A stretch of DNA of 64,000 nt from assembly GCA_035235625.1 (NCBI GenBank), contig CP141142.1:19788995-19852994 (forward strand). The letters run 5' to 3'. The DNA comes from Saururus chinensis (taxonomy: Eukaryota > Streptophyta > Magnoliopsida > Piperales > Saururaceae). A model generated the notes under the pieces. The model saw only the letters and a list, made by a program, of their open reading frames with translations. It did not search any database and was not told where the DNA came from. Position 1 is the stretch's first letter. Each line of letters begins with the position of its first letter. The translations under genes were made by a program, and so were the position numbers. Positions 38,113 to 50,184 of the stretch are shown here, piece by piece.

Positions 38113-39180
38113 CCATGTTTTAAATTTTAGGTAGGCTCGTCCTAGAGCTGGTCATGGAGAGGCGAGGAAAACATTTTTCTGCGTACCTCCAGTGAGAATA
38201 AAATAACTTTTTAAGGATTTAAGATAGTGACGCGTTTGGAGGTCTGCCCCCTCCTATTTAGCCACCCACTCCTCATATGCACAGATATTTGGTATCAACT
38301 AACTATTTAAGAAGGGTAGAGTGGCTAAAATAAGTGATGAGAGACATCTCATCCTTTAATAATTATGACAACATTTACATTGAAAAGGTTAAATCGTTTC
38401 TAAATACTAGGCGAATATTTACCATGAGTTAAACTATTAGTGTTAAATGGCTTTCTAACTAAGAACTAATCTTTATTTTATTTTAAATTAAAAATAATTT
38501 ACCTTATTATTAATTTAAAACAATTTATAACATTTTTTTGCAAAAAAGGACACTATTTACTATACATTAGCCAATTTGTGGCAGATAATATATGTTTCTA
38601 AAGAAATTACAGAATTTGTCTCAAATAAGTTTTATTTTATTTTATTTCAAATAATAAAATGCAAAAAAAAATTCTTCATATTTATTCGAGACAGATTATA
38701 AAATCTTATGGTAGAAAGTAGACATTATTTGTAATAAATTACCCAATTATAGCATATAGTAACCGTTGTTGCAATGATTTTCAAATGTTGATGTTTTATT
38801 TACAATTTCAAACAAAATAATAATAAGTCAACTCTCTAATTATTTTACAAACAGATGGCTCACTGAATTCATAAATTATGATATATATTATATACATATA
38901 TTGTTTAAGACTTTTTCATACTTATTTTCAACAAGTTCTAAAACATCTCTCTCATGCTTTTTTGAAATTTTGAATATTTTTATCATTTATTTTTTAAATT
39001 AATTAAATATAAAAATTCTAAATATATAATTAATTTTTTTTATATTAAAAGCTGTATAAATATATGTATTTATTTTGTAAAATAATATACCATATATAGG
39101 AAATATTAAGACATCTCGCAACAAGGCTAGATTTACCAAAGCTGAAAAAAAAATCCATTGTAGGTGAATATTTTGAAGTA
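38113..39180. other. AT-rich gene-free region
   Basis: Very AT-rich, with no sustained open frame and no recognisable repeat termini. Nothing is supported here. Confidence 0.5.
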
Positions 39181-39930
39181 AAATAAATTATTTAATTGCA
39201 AAGGTGGAGAACAAGGTAAGATCCTCAAAGAAGAATGAATACAAAAAAAAGTAACCAAATTGAGTCACTTGAGACAATGTACCTATCGAACTTATTCCTC
39301 TAGCTTCTAGAATGAGTCAAGTTTTTGAAAAAATCTCAAAACTAAATTTAAAACACATAGATTGGTTCACCCAACAAAAGAATGAGTTTTTTTAGTATAA
39401 TCCACCAATAGGCAAACTAAAGCAAAGAAAGCAAGAGAAAATTCATTTTCTTTTCTTCATCTAGGCATGATGTAAAAACACCTAAAATGGGTTACATAAA
39501 GTCGTCTTATATCAACATGTGGAGACTGAGAAATAGAGAAAATAGATTAGTTGTTTATAGAACCCTCCTAGCTGGAAATCCTTCTATATGGTACTTGGAT
39601 AGTGGTTGTTCTAGTCATATGACAGGAAAAAAGTCTTTCTTCTCTGACCTGAAAGAGTTTGATGGTGAATCTGTTATTTTTGGAGATAAAAACACTCCTA
39701 AGATTGTTGGCAAAGGAACTCTAAAAGTTCCAAATCTATTTCATCTTAAAGATGTATTGTGTGTTGAAGGATCAAAATATAACCTTCTTAGTATCTCTCA
39801 AAGTTTTAAATCTATTTCATCTTTAATATATTATTTGTACTTTTTTAATGTATAACTACATGAGGCTTTTTGTTAGAGGAATTATACATAGAAAATCAAA
39901 ATCAACAAAGACTAGTTCATTTAATTTTCT
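39181..39930 (+). mobile_element. Copia gag-protease fragment
   Basis: At 39487-39855 the plus strand encodes a copia-type protease segment: WYLDSGCSSHMTG (the active-site DSG), then DLKEFDGESVIFGDKN and KGTLKVPNLFHLKDVLCVEG, ending NLLSISQ. Upstream, 39181-39480 looks like decayed gag. No integrase or reverse transcriptase follows. A CACTA element begins just to the right, at 39941, and no copia sequence resumes beyond it. It is an isolated fossil fragment. Confidence 0.8.
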
Positions 39931-40449
39931 AATCTAACACCACTACAACAAAATGTAGTATTAGCGATGTTTAGATAAGCGTTGCTAATAACAACTAGTT
40001 AAGCATCGCTAATACTAATCATATTAGCAACGTTTTATTATAAGCGTCGCTAATAGTGCCCTTATTTACGACGTTTTATATAATCATCGCTAAAAGATAT
40101 ATATTTTAAATAACAAAAAAATATAACTATTAGCGACGCTTTCTAAGCATCGCTAATAGCTTTCGCAATAGTAACTCTTATAGGAAAGTGTCAGTAATAG
40201 CAATGTTTGTTGACATGCGTCGCTAATAGCTTTATTAATTAAATTTATTTAATAAATAAATATTAAAAAATTATAATAAACTTCCTAAATATAACATATT
40301 TTATTTAATATTTACTAGTTATATATACAATAAATAAATATTAAATTTTCAATAAAAATTAGCATTAATAATAGATTAAATTTTCACTATATATATAATA
40401 TTATTTTTGTTAAATTTTATTATTAATTTTAAAATATAATTTACAATAA

Positions 40450-42310
40450 AAGAGAGAGTGCATGGAGAGAGAGAAGGTGAGGAGAGAGAGGGATCGAAGA
40501 GAGAGAGGAGAGAGAGAGAGGGAAGAGAGAGATAGAGAGGGGAGGGAAGAGGGAGATGGAGAGAGAGGGAGGAGAGAGAGAGAGGAAAGAGAGACGGAGA
40601 GGGGAGGGAGGATAGAGAGAGGAAAGGGGAGGGAAGAGAGAGAGAGGAATAAGACGGAGAGAGGAAGAGGAGAGGGAGAGAAAGAGGGTAGGGAAGAGAG
40701 AGGAATTTTATTTAAATTTTTTAATGTATTTTTATATTTTTAAAATAAAAATTAAAATTAAAATAAATACTAATAGCGATGTATAGTTAAAATAAAATTA
40801 AATTTTAAAAAAATAATTTTAAAGAATAAAAAATCTTAAAAATTGAAATTAGAGAAGAGATAGTGTGTAGGGAAAGGGAAGATAGAGAGAAAGAGGAGAG
40901 AGAAGTGACAGAGAGAGGGGAGGGAAGAGAGAGAGAGGAATAAGATGGAGAGAGGAAGAGGATAGAGAGAGGAGAGGGAAAGAGCAGGAGTGGGAGGGAG
41001 AGAGAGGAGAGGGAGAGAGAGGAGAGAGGAGAGAGAGGAGAGAGGGGAGAGGAGAGAGGGGAGAGGGAGGGAAAGAGGTGAGAGAGGAGAGGGAGAGTAA
41101 ATTTTTTTAATTTTTTATTTTAAAATTGATTAAAAAAATAAAAAAGGTATTAGCAACATATACACGTCGCTAATACCTTTTCGTATTAGTAACATATACA
41201 CTATATGTTGCTAATACCCTTAGTATTAGCGATATATAGCCAATACATTTTATTTTTTTTATTTTTAAATAAAAAATATAAAATAGAGAGAGGGAGAGAG
41301 AAAGGGAGGAGAGAGAGGAGATAGGGAGGGAGTAGAGGGAGGACAGAGAGGAGAGGGAGAGTAAATTTTTTTAAAAAAAATTATTTTTTTTTAAATTTTT
41401 TATTTAAAAATTAATTAAAAAATAAAAAATATATATTAGCAACATATATAAATATATATATGTTGGTAATACATTTTTGTATTAGCAATGTATATTATGT
41501 ATGTTGGTAATACCTTTGCGTATTAGCGACATATATCTATATACGTCGTTAATACCCTTGAGTATTAGTGACGTATACTATATACGTCGCTAATATATTT
41601 TTATTTTTTATTTATTTTTAAATATAAAATATAAAATAGAGAGAGGGAAAGAGAGAGAGGAGAGAGAGAGGAGAGAGGGAGGAGAGAGAGAAGAGAGAGA
41701 GATGGGAGGGAAGAGAGAGAGATAGGGGAGGGGAGGGAAGAGAGAGAGATAGGGGAGGGGAGGGAAGAGAGAGAGATAGGGGAATAAGTCGGAGAGAGGA
41801 AGAGGAGAGAGATAGAGAGAGGAAAGGGAGAGAGAGAGGAGAGGGAGAGAGAGGGAGAGAGAGGGGAGGGAAAAGATAGATATTTTATTTTAATTTTTTT
41901 ATATATTTTTTTAAAAAATTAAATTAAAATAAATACTAATATCGATATATAGTCGTATACGTAGCTATTAGTAGATGTATTAGTGACATATAAATTGATC
42001 GTCGCTAATAAGGGACATATTAGCGATGTATAAATTTATACGTCGCTAATATGATTTCTTTTAATTATTTTTTTATTTTTTTAAATTAATTTCAAAGAAT
42101 AAAAAATTTGAAAAAAATTAAAATTAGATGAGAAATAGTGTGTAGGGAAAGAGGAGAGGGAAGAGAGAGAGAAAGGAGAAAGAAGGGAGGGAAGAGAGAG
42201 AGAGGGGAGGGATGAGAGAGAGGAATAAGTCAGATAGAGGAAGAGGAGAGAGAGACGGGGGAGGGAAGAAAGAGTGAGAGGAGAGGAGGGAAGAGAGAGA
42301 GGTATTTTAT
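40450..42310 (+). repeat. Array of purine tracts alternating with TTAGCGACG hairpins
   Basis: Five GA-rich tracts (about 40450-40705, 40850-41095, 41283-41362, 41635-41878, 42120-42305) are almost purely purine on the plus strand. They are separated by AT-rich spacers carrying dyads such as ATTAGCGATGTATA with TATACGTCGCTAAT. Spacer text is partly conserved between units, so the region looks built by repeated amplification of one purine-tract plus dyad module inside the CACTA element. Confidence 0.8.
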
Positions 42311-42649
42311 TATAATTTTTTTTATTAATAGTGATGTATAGAATTATACGTCGCTAATAAGGGACGTATTAGCGATGTATAATTATATACTTCGCTAATA
42401 TGATTTATTTTAATTATTGTTATATTTTTTAAAATTAATTTTAAAGAATAAAAAATAGTAGCGACGTATATTGTGTACATCGCTATTACTGTATTGTATT
42501 AGCGATGTATAGCTTTATACGTCACGAATATGATAATATATTAGCAACATATGGAAGAAACGTCGCTAACACCGTGTAATAGCAATGCTCAGTTGAGCGT
42601 CGCTAAATGAACTACATTAAAAATAAAAAATAAATGTGCGGGTGAAATT

Positions 42650-43870
42650 TCACCCGCGTTATATACGCCCCGCCGCTCCCCCCACGGCGATTTGTAGTTC
42701 CCGTTTTCCCCTCCGCCGCCCCACCTGCACTCCCCCGACCTGCTGCCTCCTTCCTGCCGATTTCCTCCGCCTTCGGTGCCTCCATCCCCCTGTTTTGCCA
42801 GAGAGAGGATGACCGGAGCAGGGAGAGTAGGGCAGGAGGATCACACCGCTGGCACCGGCCCCGCTCTCCCCCTTTCTCCGCTGCCCTGCTCTGCCCCCCC
42901 TCCCTCTCCCTCTGATTTTCAGAGGGAGGTGGGGGGGGGGGGGGTCGAGCCGCCATACTCCGGTGCTCCCCCTCCCCTGCTCCACCCCCCCTTCTCTACC
43001 TCTGATTTTCAAAGGAGGGGTGGTGGTGGGGAGGAGCCGCCATCCTCCAGCAAACCCCCCTCCCCACTCCCCTGCTCTGCCCACCACCCCTCCTCTAAAA
43101 AACAGAGGAAGAGAAGGGGGAGACCCCCCCCCCCCCGGTTCTCTCCCTCTAATTTTCAGAGGGGGGGGGGGGGGATGGTGGCGGCGGTGCCATCCTCATG
43201 CTCCATCCCCCTTGCTCCGGACCCCCACCCCCATGGCGACCTGCACTCCGCCGACCTACCGCCTCTACGCCTCCGGTGCCTCCACCCCCCTCATCACTCC
43301 CTCAATTTTGCCAAAGAGAGGATGGCCAGAGCAGGGCAGGAGGATCACATCACTGGCGCCGCCCTCACGTTCCCCCTTTCTCAGCCGCCCTGCTCCCCCC
43401 CCCACCTTCTCCCCCTTTGATTTTCAGAGGAAGAGGGGAGGGGGGGAGTAGCCGCCATCCTCTGGTGCTCCCCCTCCCCTTCTCTTCCTCTAATTTTCAA
43501 AAGGGGGGGTGACCCCCCCTGCTCCACCCACCACCCCTCCTCTAAAAATCAAAGGAAGAGAAGGGGGGTGGGGGGTGCAAGAGGATGGTGGTAGCAGCGC
43601 CGTCCTCATGGTCTATCCCCCTTGCTCCAGACCCCCCTCCTCTCCCCTTGTTCTAGACCCCGCCCCCTCCTACCCCCACCGATCCCCCTTGCTCCCCCCC
43701 ACCCCCTTGCTCCGGAACCCCCTCCTACCCCCACTGCTCCCCCCTCTCTTTCCCCCGCTCCCCCTACCTCCTGTGCTCCCCCTTGCTTCGGACCCCTGCT
43801 CCCCCTCTCTTCCCCCTTCTCTGGACCCCCTCTCCCTTCCCTGGTGAGCCAGGTGGCCCACCAGGGATTT
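42650..43870. repeat. GC-rich block with CCTCTGATTTTCAGAGG hairpin modules
   Basis: A C/G-rich region with many long C- and G-runs, inside the CACTA element. A small palindrome, CCTCTGATTTTCAGAGG and variants, recurs near 42910, 42998, 43150, 43420, 43490 and 43545, usually followed by a G-run. The same module occurs at 63640-63970 in the second CACTA copy, so the block belongs to the transposon family and is not a captured exon. Confidence 0.8.
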
Positions 43871-44522
43871 GTTTTTAAAAAAATTCCTCTTTAGAGATGC
43901 ATCCATATGTGTCACTATTTTTTTTTTAAATATATTAAAATGATTTAGCGACGCTTTTAAATTTTTAAAAAAACTTTAATCCCTTAACGATGTATAGAAA
44001 TGTGTTGCTAATAACTATTTTTAGCGATGCTTTTCTATATGTCATTAATAAATTATTTTAATTTTTTTTAAATAATTATTTTATTAGCAACGCATAGAAA
44101 AGTGTCACTAATAGTTATCATTAGGGACGCTTAAAGATAAGCATTACTAGTACTTAATTATCAACAACGTATTTATATGTCGCTAATAAGTAAGTATTAG
44201 CGACGCTTATTTGTAAGCGTCGCTAATGATAACTATTAGCGATGCTTTTCTATGAGTCGCTAATGGAATAGCCATTTTAAAAAAATTTAAAATAATGTAT
44301 TAGCGATGCTAATAATCAACTATTAGTGACGTTTGTATATACGTCGCAAAAGGGTATTAACGATATTTTTGTTTATATGTCGCAAATACACAATAGCGAC
44401 GACACTTTTTTCGATGTGTATAACGACATTTATTATTCGTCGCTAATGACTATTAGTGACGTTTAGTGAACTATTAGCGACACATAAATGCGTTGCAAAT
44501 AGTCCTTTTTGTTGTAGTGCAC

Positions 44523-45040
44523 ATTGGACTACTTACTAATCATGTTTGTTTTAGTGATTTTTCTCTAAATACCTTCAAGTCATCAATTACAAAACTAAAT
44601 AATGATTACAAGGTATAACAACTTAACTCGAATTCAACTCAAACTTAAAATTAAAGTTTTAAGCTCAAATTTGAACACTCTGAAGCTCGATGATACTCGG
44701 CTCATTAATTATGAGTCCGCATGTCTTACTGTTCTAAAAGTATAATAAAGTAGAGAAAACCAAAACTAAGGGCTAATGCCTAGAAGGATGTCCGTGGCTT
44801 TGCCAAACACCTAAACCCGAAGTCTAACAAATACGAAAGTTGGTTTAAAAATCTTAATATCAAACATTTTATAGCAAAAAAAATAAGTGGAACGAAATCA
44901 TAGGAAAAGAAACTAAGCAATCAATAGCATCAACGAGGATAACTGACACATGGTCCAAGTGCCTGGCAGAATATAAAGGAAGAGTTTGCGAGACATTTGT
45001 TGAAAATTAAAATCTTCAAACTGTCACATAGAAGAGATTG
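44523..45040. other. Gene-free spacer, 3' side of MES gene 2
   Basis: Ordinary AT-rich DNA between the CACTA and the stop of MES gene 2. It presumably holds that gene's 3'UTR. No canonical AATAAA on the minus strand is apparent close to the stop. Confidence 0.5.
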
Positions 45041-48000
45041 TTAAGAGTAGTCCCTGGCAATATCCAGGAGATGGTTTAAGAACTCTTGGGGCTTTGATAG
45101 CATCGGCATGTGATCTGAGGTACTCATCTCTTTCACGTCTTTTAATGGATAGTTCTCGATCATCCATTTCTGGAACAAGTCAGGAATTGCTAGGTCGTGT
45201 TTACAGAAGATGTACACTCGAGTTACCGACCCATATCTCTCTTCTGACAGCTTTGGCATCCTTGAGAGATTCTTCGTGAACAATGAGGTAATTCTCATCA
45301 ATGATTTGCCAAGGGTAAGATCCTGCGTTAGACCAATCAAACAGATAAAAATATTTTAGCAACTGAAGAACATATTTACTTGTTCTTCGGATGGTATAGA
45401 TTGTGATTGCCAAAGCCAATGGCATGTGAGATGCCCAATCAGCTGGATACGGTCGTAAAAACTAAAAAGGGTGTAAAAATTGGTCCCCAAGTAGGTACGT
45501 GTTTTTACTTATTTTCGTAGGCATCTTCCCAGTTGTGTATATATCGGCCTGATTGGGCATCACACGTTCTTGTCTGTGTAAGTGCCCACAAACAATAGCA
45601 TCCAACGATACAGATATAGCATTATGAATCTCCAAATTGGTTTGGGCAAGGAAAAACAAGAGTGGAGTTGGTCCTATAGTGAAGCAAGTAGAAGGGGGTG
45701 ATAAGATAAATTTACCTCTGGAGGACAGTTTTGGTACAGCTTAGATGTCAGAGCAGTTGGTCCAAACAACAGTGTGGGAACCCTGTCCTCTACTTCATAA
45801 TCAAAGTCCACCTGAGTATCAAGCAAGTATCCAGGGGGCAATCTTGCAAAGTACTTTCAGTCAAAAGAAAATAAACATCCATCAGTTTTGTTTTAAATAA
45901 AATTTTAATTTAAGTAAAGACAAAATAAACTAACTTTATAGTACGAGAAAATTCATTCAAGTATAACGTTTCCATCAAATCGGTGCCTTGAACTTCAAGT
46001 GAGAGATTACTTGCTTCCCAATTATGTAGCATAGTATATTGTTCCTTATCATCCTCCGGTATCATCAGGCTGATTAAGCAGTTCTTTAACCATCAAGAAG
46101 TAATTTATTTCATCTAATAATTGGGGGTTTGCAAGGATAATATTGGAGCCTGATGTTCAGGCCGTGTCTCATGTGTTTGTGACTTGTGACAATGTTAATA
46201 TTACATTTGAATTCTTTGTTAGAGTTGATTAATAAATATATGTGAGGCAAGTCAATACTAATGCTCCTCAAAAAAGTTTGACCTGTATAAGTCCAAATTG
46301 TTATTATATATTAAATTATTTAATATAAATATCCTCACCCCACGGGCTACCCTATTTAATTATAGTCGTTGACACTTTTCTCTTTATCTCAAAGTGCCAC
46401 AACCTGAAAAGTGGCTGGACCAGCAGAAGTACGGTGGGATGCGGGTGGCAAACTAATAAAAAATTAGCCTTTATGATTAAACTACAATAATGATGCATAA
46501 AACCCAAATCAATGAATAATAAACATATCCAATCAAATAGATCCTGCAATTAATAATACAAATTAGATAAAAACATACTGATCTAGGCTGTCCAGCCCTT
46601 GCACGCCCTCCAAGAGGTCAGTCCACATACACCAATCTCAAGAAAAATAAGCCAAGGGATTAGGGGTTACCTCTATATGTTGATCCTTCACAAACCAATG
46701 CTTGGATTGAAGAAAACACAATAAGGATCACCCCTTGAATCAGCCTTCATGTTCCAGCTAAAGAGGGGGAGTCTTCTCCTTCTTTTAGCCCACCAAAGAG
46801 ATCAAGGAGAGGGAGAATTGGAGCGGCCAGCAGCAAGGTCCTCCACCTTTGTGCAAGCCGAACCAAATAGAGAGAGAGAGGGTGGCCATTGGGAAGAGAG
46901 GAGGAGAGGAGTGGGGTGGCCCAATCTTAGGGCTTCCTCCTCTCTTTCTCTCGTTTAAATACCCTCTCATTTCCTCCTTTAGGTAGGCCTATAACCTCTC
47001 CTTTGCTTGAGTTGGCTCATCATGAAAATTTCTTGTTTGCTTTTTATCTTTTTAAAACTATATTTTAATTTTATACATGCAATAAACTTACTTACACATA
47101 CTTTTTTGGTGGAATATTTATTGTTAATAAGACAACTCGATAATTCAAATTCAAATGTTATAAAAAAATTGTGCTTAATTATTATAACTATTATTATATG
47201 CTTTCTATCCTAGATTTATTTAGTTTTCTAGAATAAATTAATTTTAATTCATTTTAAAAATAAAATAGAGCTATTAAACTGAGATAAACTACATATGAAA
47301 TAAGGATAAAAACAATAAAATTGAGCTAGCTCAGCTGGGCTTGATGTTGACACCAGGCAAGTCAGCTTAGGTAGAAACCAAACAGAAGCTTGAGTTGTGA
47401 CTTGAGACGTATTTAGCAAAAGCTCTCATCAGAAACTTTTTTGATAAATTTTATTAACAATTTTATTTCATGGATAGAAAAATACTCTTTATAAAGCTGA
47501 AAGTTATAGATATTCTTACTTGTATATTTTTTGAACATGGCAATTCAGACCCTGTTTTTTCCCAGTGTCCCCCAAACAAAAGAAAATTTGTGTATTTTTT
47601 TTTACTTCTTGCCCCCTATCTCCCTCATTCTTTTTACCCATGTTTCCTCTAAAACATAAACCTCACCCTCTTTCCCCTCTCCTTCGGCAGCTATCTGCAC
47701 CAACTCCGGTGCCATGGCCGGCCAACTCTTGTGGGTGGCCACGGCTGCCGCGACCAGCGCGCAGCCACTCGTTACAACCGATTAGATCTGGCCAGCCATG
47801 GTGGCCTTGACCAAAGCACGGCCGGTCAGATCTGGCCAACCGTAGTGGCCATGACCAGCGCATGGCCACTGGTTGCGTCCAAACCACGATCAGCATGCAG
47901 TCGGACAGATCTAGCAAGCCACAACCTGCACTTAGCCACTCGTCGCATCCCAGCCACGACTAGAGCACGGCTAGCACTAGTCGCGTCCAGGCCACGGCCA

Positions 48001-49960
48001 ACGCATGGTCGCGCCCCGCAGCCTGCCACTATTGGCTGCGGCCAACCACGACTAGCGGTCAACTGATGGTCATGTCTCAGCATGCGGCTACCGTAGTGTC
48101 TAGGCCGCGGCCAACACGTGGTTGCGCCTCACAGCCGGCCACTACGGGCCGCAGCCGGTATGTGACCGTGACCCATAGCTACGACTAGCCACGGTGACGA
48201 GAAAATGTCACTAGCACTGGCCAGTGCTGGAGAAGAAGGTGAAAGGGGAAAAAAGGAAGCAAAAGGAAAACAACTGGGTAAAAATGGGAGATGTGATTTA
48301 ATAAAAACTGGTGAGGTAAAAAACAATGGGACACTGGGAAAAAGAATGGGTCTAAAGAGCCACGTTCATACTTTTTATGTACCCAATTTTGTGCCTACCT
48401 AGAGAGAGCAGGGTGAGGGGAAATTTCGAAAAGACATCCAGTACAATGGCCCCACAATTTTTCAGTCACATAATGTGTTGGGGTGATTGCCGTTTAAATT
48501 AGCTGCAGGATAATTGATGCTAGATGAAAGGGCATGAACTAGAGGAAGTTTTCCATCCCCTCCACCCTACAACTGCTCCTTTAATCTCCCCTTATTGTAC
48601 CTTTCTTATTGAGAAAATAATAAAAACTCAACAAAATCTATTTATTAAACCCTGTCAACAGGGTTTTGGTTGGACATCACATATGGGCCAAGGTGAGCTT
48701 TGTGTAAGTCCCACATGTTATATTTAATCAAAACATAGTTAAGAAGGTTTGTTGGGTAGATTAGTTAGGGGTTTATCACTTTCATTTCTAGTGTCTTGTC
48801 TGGCCCCCACATTATTAGAAATGAAATTGATACATAAAAATTGGTACATTTACATCATGTCCCTGTAAAGATGAACGCATAGTTTTTTTCTGAGCACCAC
48901 TTGCCACTACTTTGAGCACCCTTTAACAACCAAAAATAACATGACACTTTTTATGTCTTATAAGAAGGTTGTTTATCCATAAAATTTAAAGGCTAAAATG
49001 AATCACTCACCATTAAGAGTGAAACTTTTATAGGCCAGCTGTGGTCCTACCCTAAGGTGGGTTTAATGCCAATTTGGATGGTCTTAAGTGATTAGAAGGG
49101 AATGAGGAGTAGTGGACCTCTTTGTTTTTAAGGAAGTTTAGGAGATCTTTAACTTGTAAGTTATTATGAAGGAACCATCCTACATTTTGTGGTCTATGGT
49201 GTAGATTCTTAGGACCCCACCCTAAAGTAAAAACATTTTCATAAAAAATTGACCTTTTCAAAGAAAATATATAAAATTAGAAAAAGGTTAAAAATAGAAG
49301 CCTAACAGTGGCCAAGGTAGGGTGGGTATAAATTTGAGATCGTGAAATTTGGCTTGAATCGGCTTTGAAGCCGTCTCACTAATTGTAGTGGGAGGGGCAA
49401 TTGATCAGGGAAAACATGTGAAAATCAGGCAAATCAGACCGGGATTTCTACGGAGTTTACCCAATTAGTATCAGCTGATTGTGATCGGAGAGCCCACAGC
49501 ATTTAATATATTATCTTCTATATATAAATATAATAAAATATGAAATTCCAAGAATAAAATTAATATACTAATTACTAAAGAAGGGATTTACCTCATCCAA
49601 AGGATAAGAAGGTGGGTGTGCACAATCTGGCATGAATGCTGCGGCAAACACCCCAACCATCACCTTCTCCGGGAACCTCTCCATTGCCCAGGCCACAGGA
49701 AGGCCTCCATAGCTGTGACCTACAAGGATCACCCTCTCTGATGGGGGCACAGCTTCCATTACTTCAATCAACGGTTGTGCATAGTCTGCAAAGCCTTTCA
49801 GCTCGGACAACTTCTCCGACCGGCTACCTGATGCTCCAAGATCCAGTGCTGTAACTCGGTGCCCTGCCTGTTCAAGGAGGGCAGTCACCTTGTACCAGGT
49901 CCAAGCTCCATGGCATGCGCCGTGAACAAGCACAAAGTGCTTTCCCTTGCTCTCTTCCAT
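45041..49960 (-). CDS. Methylesterase, SABP2/MES family (gene 2, 3 exons, 262 aa)
   Basis: Probable cytosolic methyl-ester hydrolase (alpha/beta-hydrolase fold), paralogue of the gene at 21528. Exons (minus): 49960-49592, 45853-45716, 45322-45041, all phase 0 and GT-AG, giving 123+46+93 = 262 aa. The triad is Ser83 (GHSYGG), Asp212 (CKHDLAIP) and His240 (SDHMPML). The family motif HGACHGAW is intact and exon 2 keeps LLDTQ, FGPTALTSKLYQ and NCPPE, close to SABP2. I chose the start MEESKGK, which gives exactly the exon-1 length of gene 1; an in-frame Met two codons upstream is possible. Intron 1 is 3738 bp and swollen by an LTR fragment and a TIR element; intron 2 is 393 bp. By hand count, identity to gene 1 is about 76% in exon 1, 41% in exon 2 and 65% in exon 3. 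No defect seen. Confidence 0.93.
46405..46990 (-). mobile_element. Truncated LTR in MES gene 2 intron 1
   Basis: Related to the solo LTR at 25768-26722. The shared start is GTGGCTGGACCAGCAGAAG then ACGGTGGGATG, the shared middle is TACCTCTATATGTTGATCC, and the shared end is TTTAAATACCCTC. The part corresponding to the last 400 bases of the other copy is missing. It lies in the same transcriptional direction as the host gene, wholly within the intron. Confidence 0.7.
47544..48356. mobile_element. TIR element with GC-rich repeated core, in MES gene 2 intron 1
   Basis: About 813 bp. The left arm starts TTCAGACCC and continues to CCCAGTGTCCC (47544-47571). The right arm is its inverse, GGGACACTGGG to GGGTCTAAA (48328-48356), with few differences. 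The core (about 47690-48200) is GC-rich and made of degenerate units like GGTGGCCATGACCAGCGCAT, CCACTGGTTGCG and CCAGGCCACGGCC. There is no transposase. Superfamily is unresolved: no clear 3-, 8- or 9-bp target duplication could be read. Confidence 0.65.
48357..49591. other. Remainder of MES gene 2 intron 1
   Basis: No further gene or clear element. The short open frames (for example 49052-49261) have no recognisable motif. The splice donor is at the right edge (49591). Confidence 0.5.
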
Positions 49961-50184
49961 TCTCACTGCTTCTGTTTCAGCACAAATGTAGGATGGGAAG
50001 AAGGGCTTTGGAAGCCTAGTCCCTGAGTTTCAAAGTTCATGCAATGTAAGGTGGAGCATTTTCTCTTTTTAAGTCTAATATTTCACATCAAAAAGAGAAA
50101 ATTAATTTTTTATTATTTTATTTTAAAAAAAAATCAGTAAAGAAAGCGCTTTTTCACCACATGCCATCTTTTAAAAAGGCCTAA

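Larger units (their letters stand above)
39941..44519. mobile_element. Non-autonomous CACTA (CMC/EnSpm) transposon, complete ends
   Basis: Both ends carry the perfect 13-bp terminal repeat CACTACAACAAAA (39941-39953, and inverted at 44507-44519), flanked by a 3-bp target duplication CAC (39938-39940 and 44520-44522), the hallmark of CACTA elements. Subterminal regions (39960-40230 and 43940-44500) are filled with TTAGCGACGC-type repeats in both orientations, the expected transposase-binding array. The 4.6-kb interior has no transposase: it is AT-rich spacers, purine tracts, more TTAGCGACG hairpins and a GC-rich block. It must be mobilised in trans. Proline- or Arg/Glu-rich open frames inside are low-complexity artefacts. 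Confidence 0.92.

Noticed and set aside
40462-40743. 93-aa Arg/Glu-rich open frame
   Set aside because: It is the translation of a GA-repeat purine tract; biased composition only.
42612-43915. Several overlapping 80-214 aa Pro/Gly/Ser-rich open frames on both strands
   Set aside because: They come from C- and G-runs with few stop codons, overlap in many frames, have no domain, and lie in a repeated CACTA block.
47663-48083. GC-rich open frames of 80-111 aa on both strands
   Set aside because: They arise from the degenerate tandem core of the TIR element and have no conserved domain.
49961-49966. Upstream in-frame ATG of MES gene 2 (MRM start)
   Set aside because: The downstream ATG gives exactly the exon-1 length of the paralogue and the family-typical start, so it was preferred.
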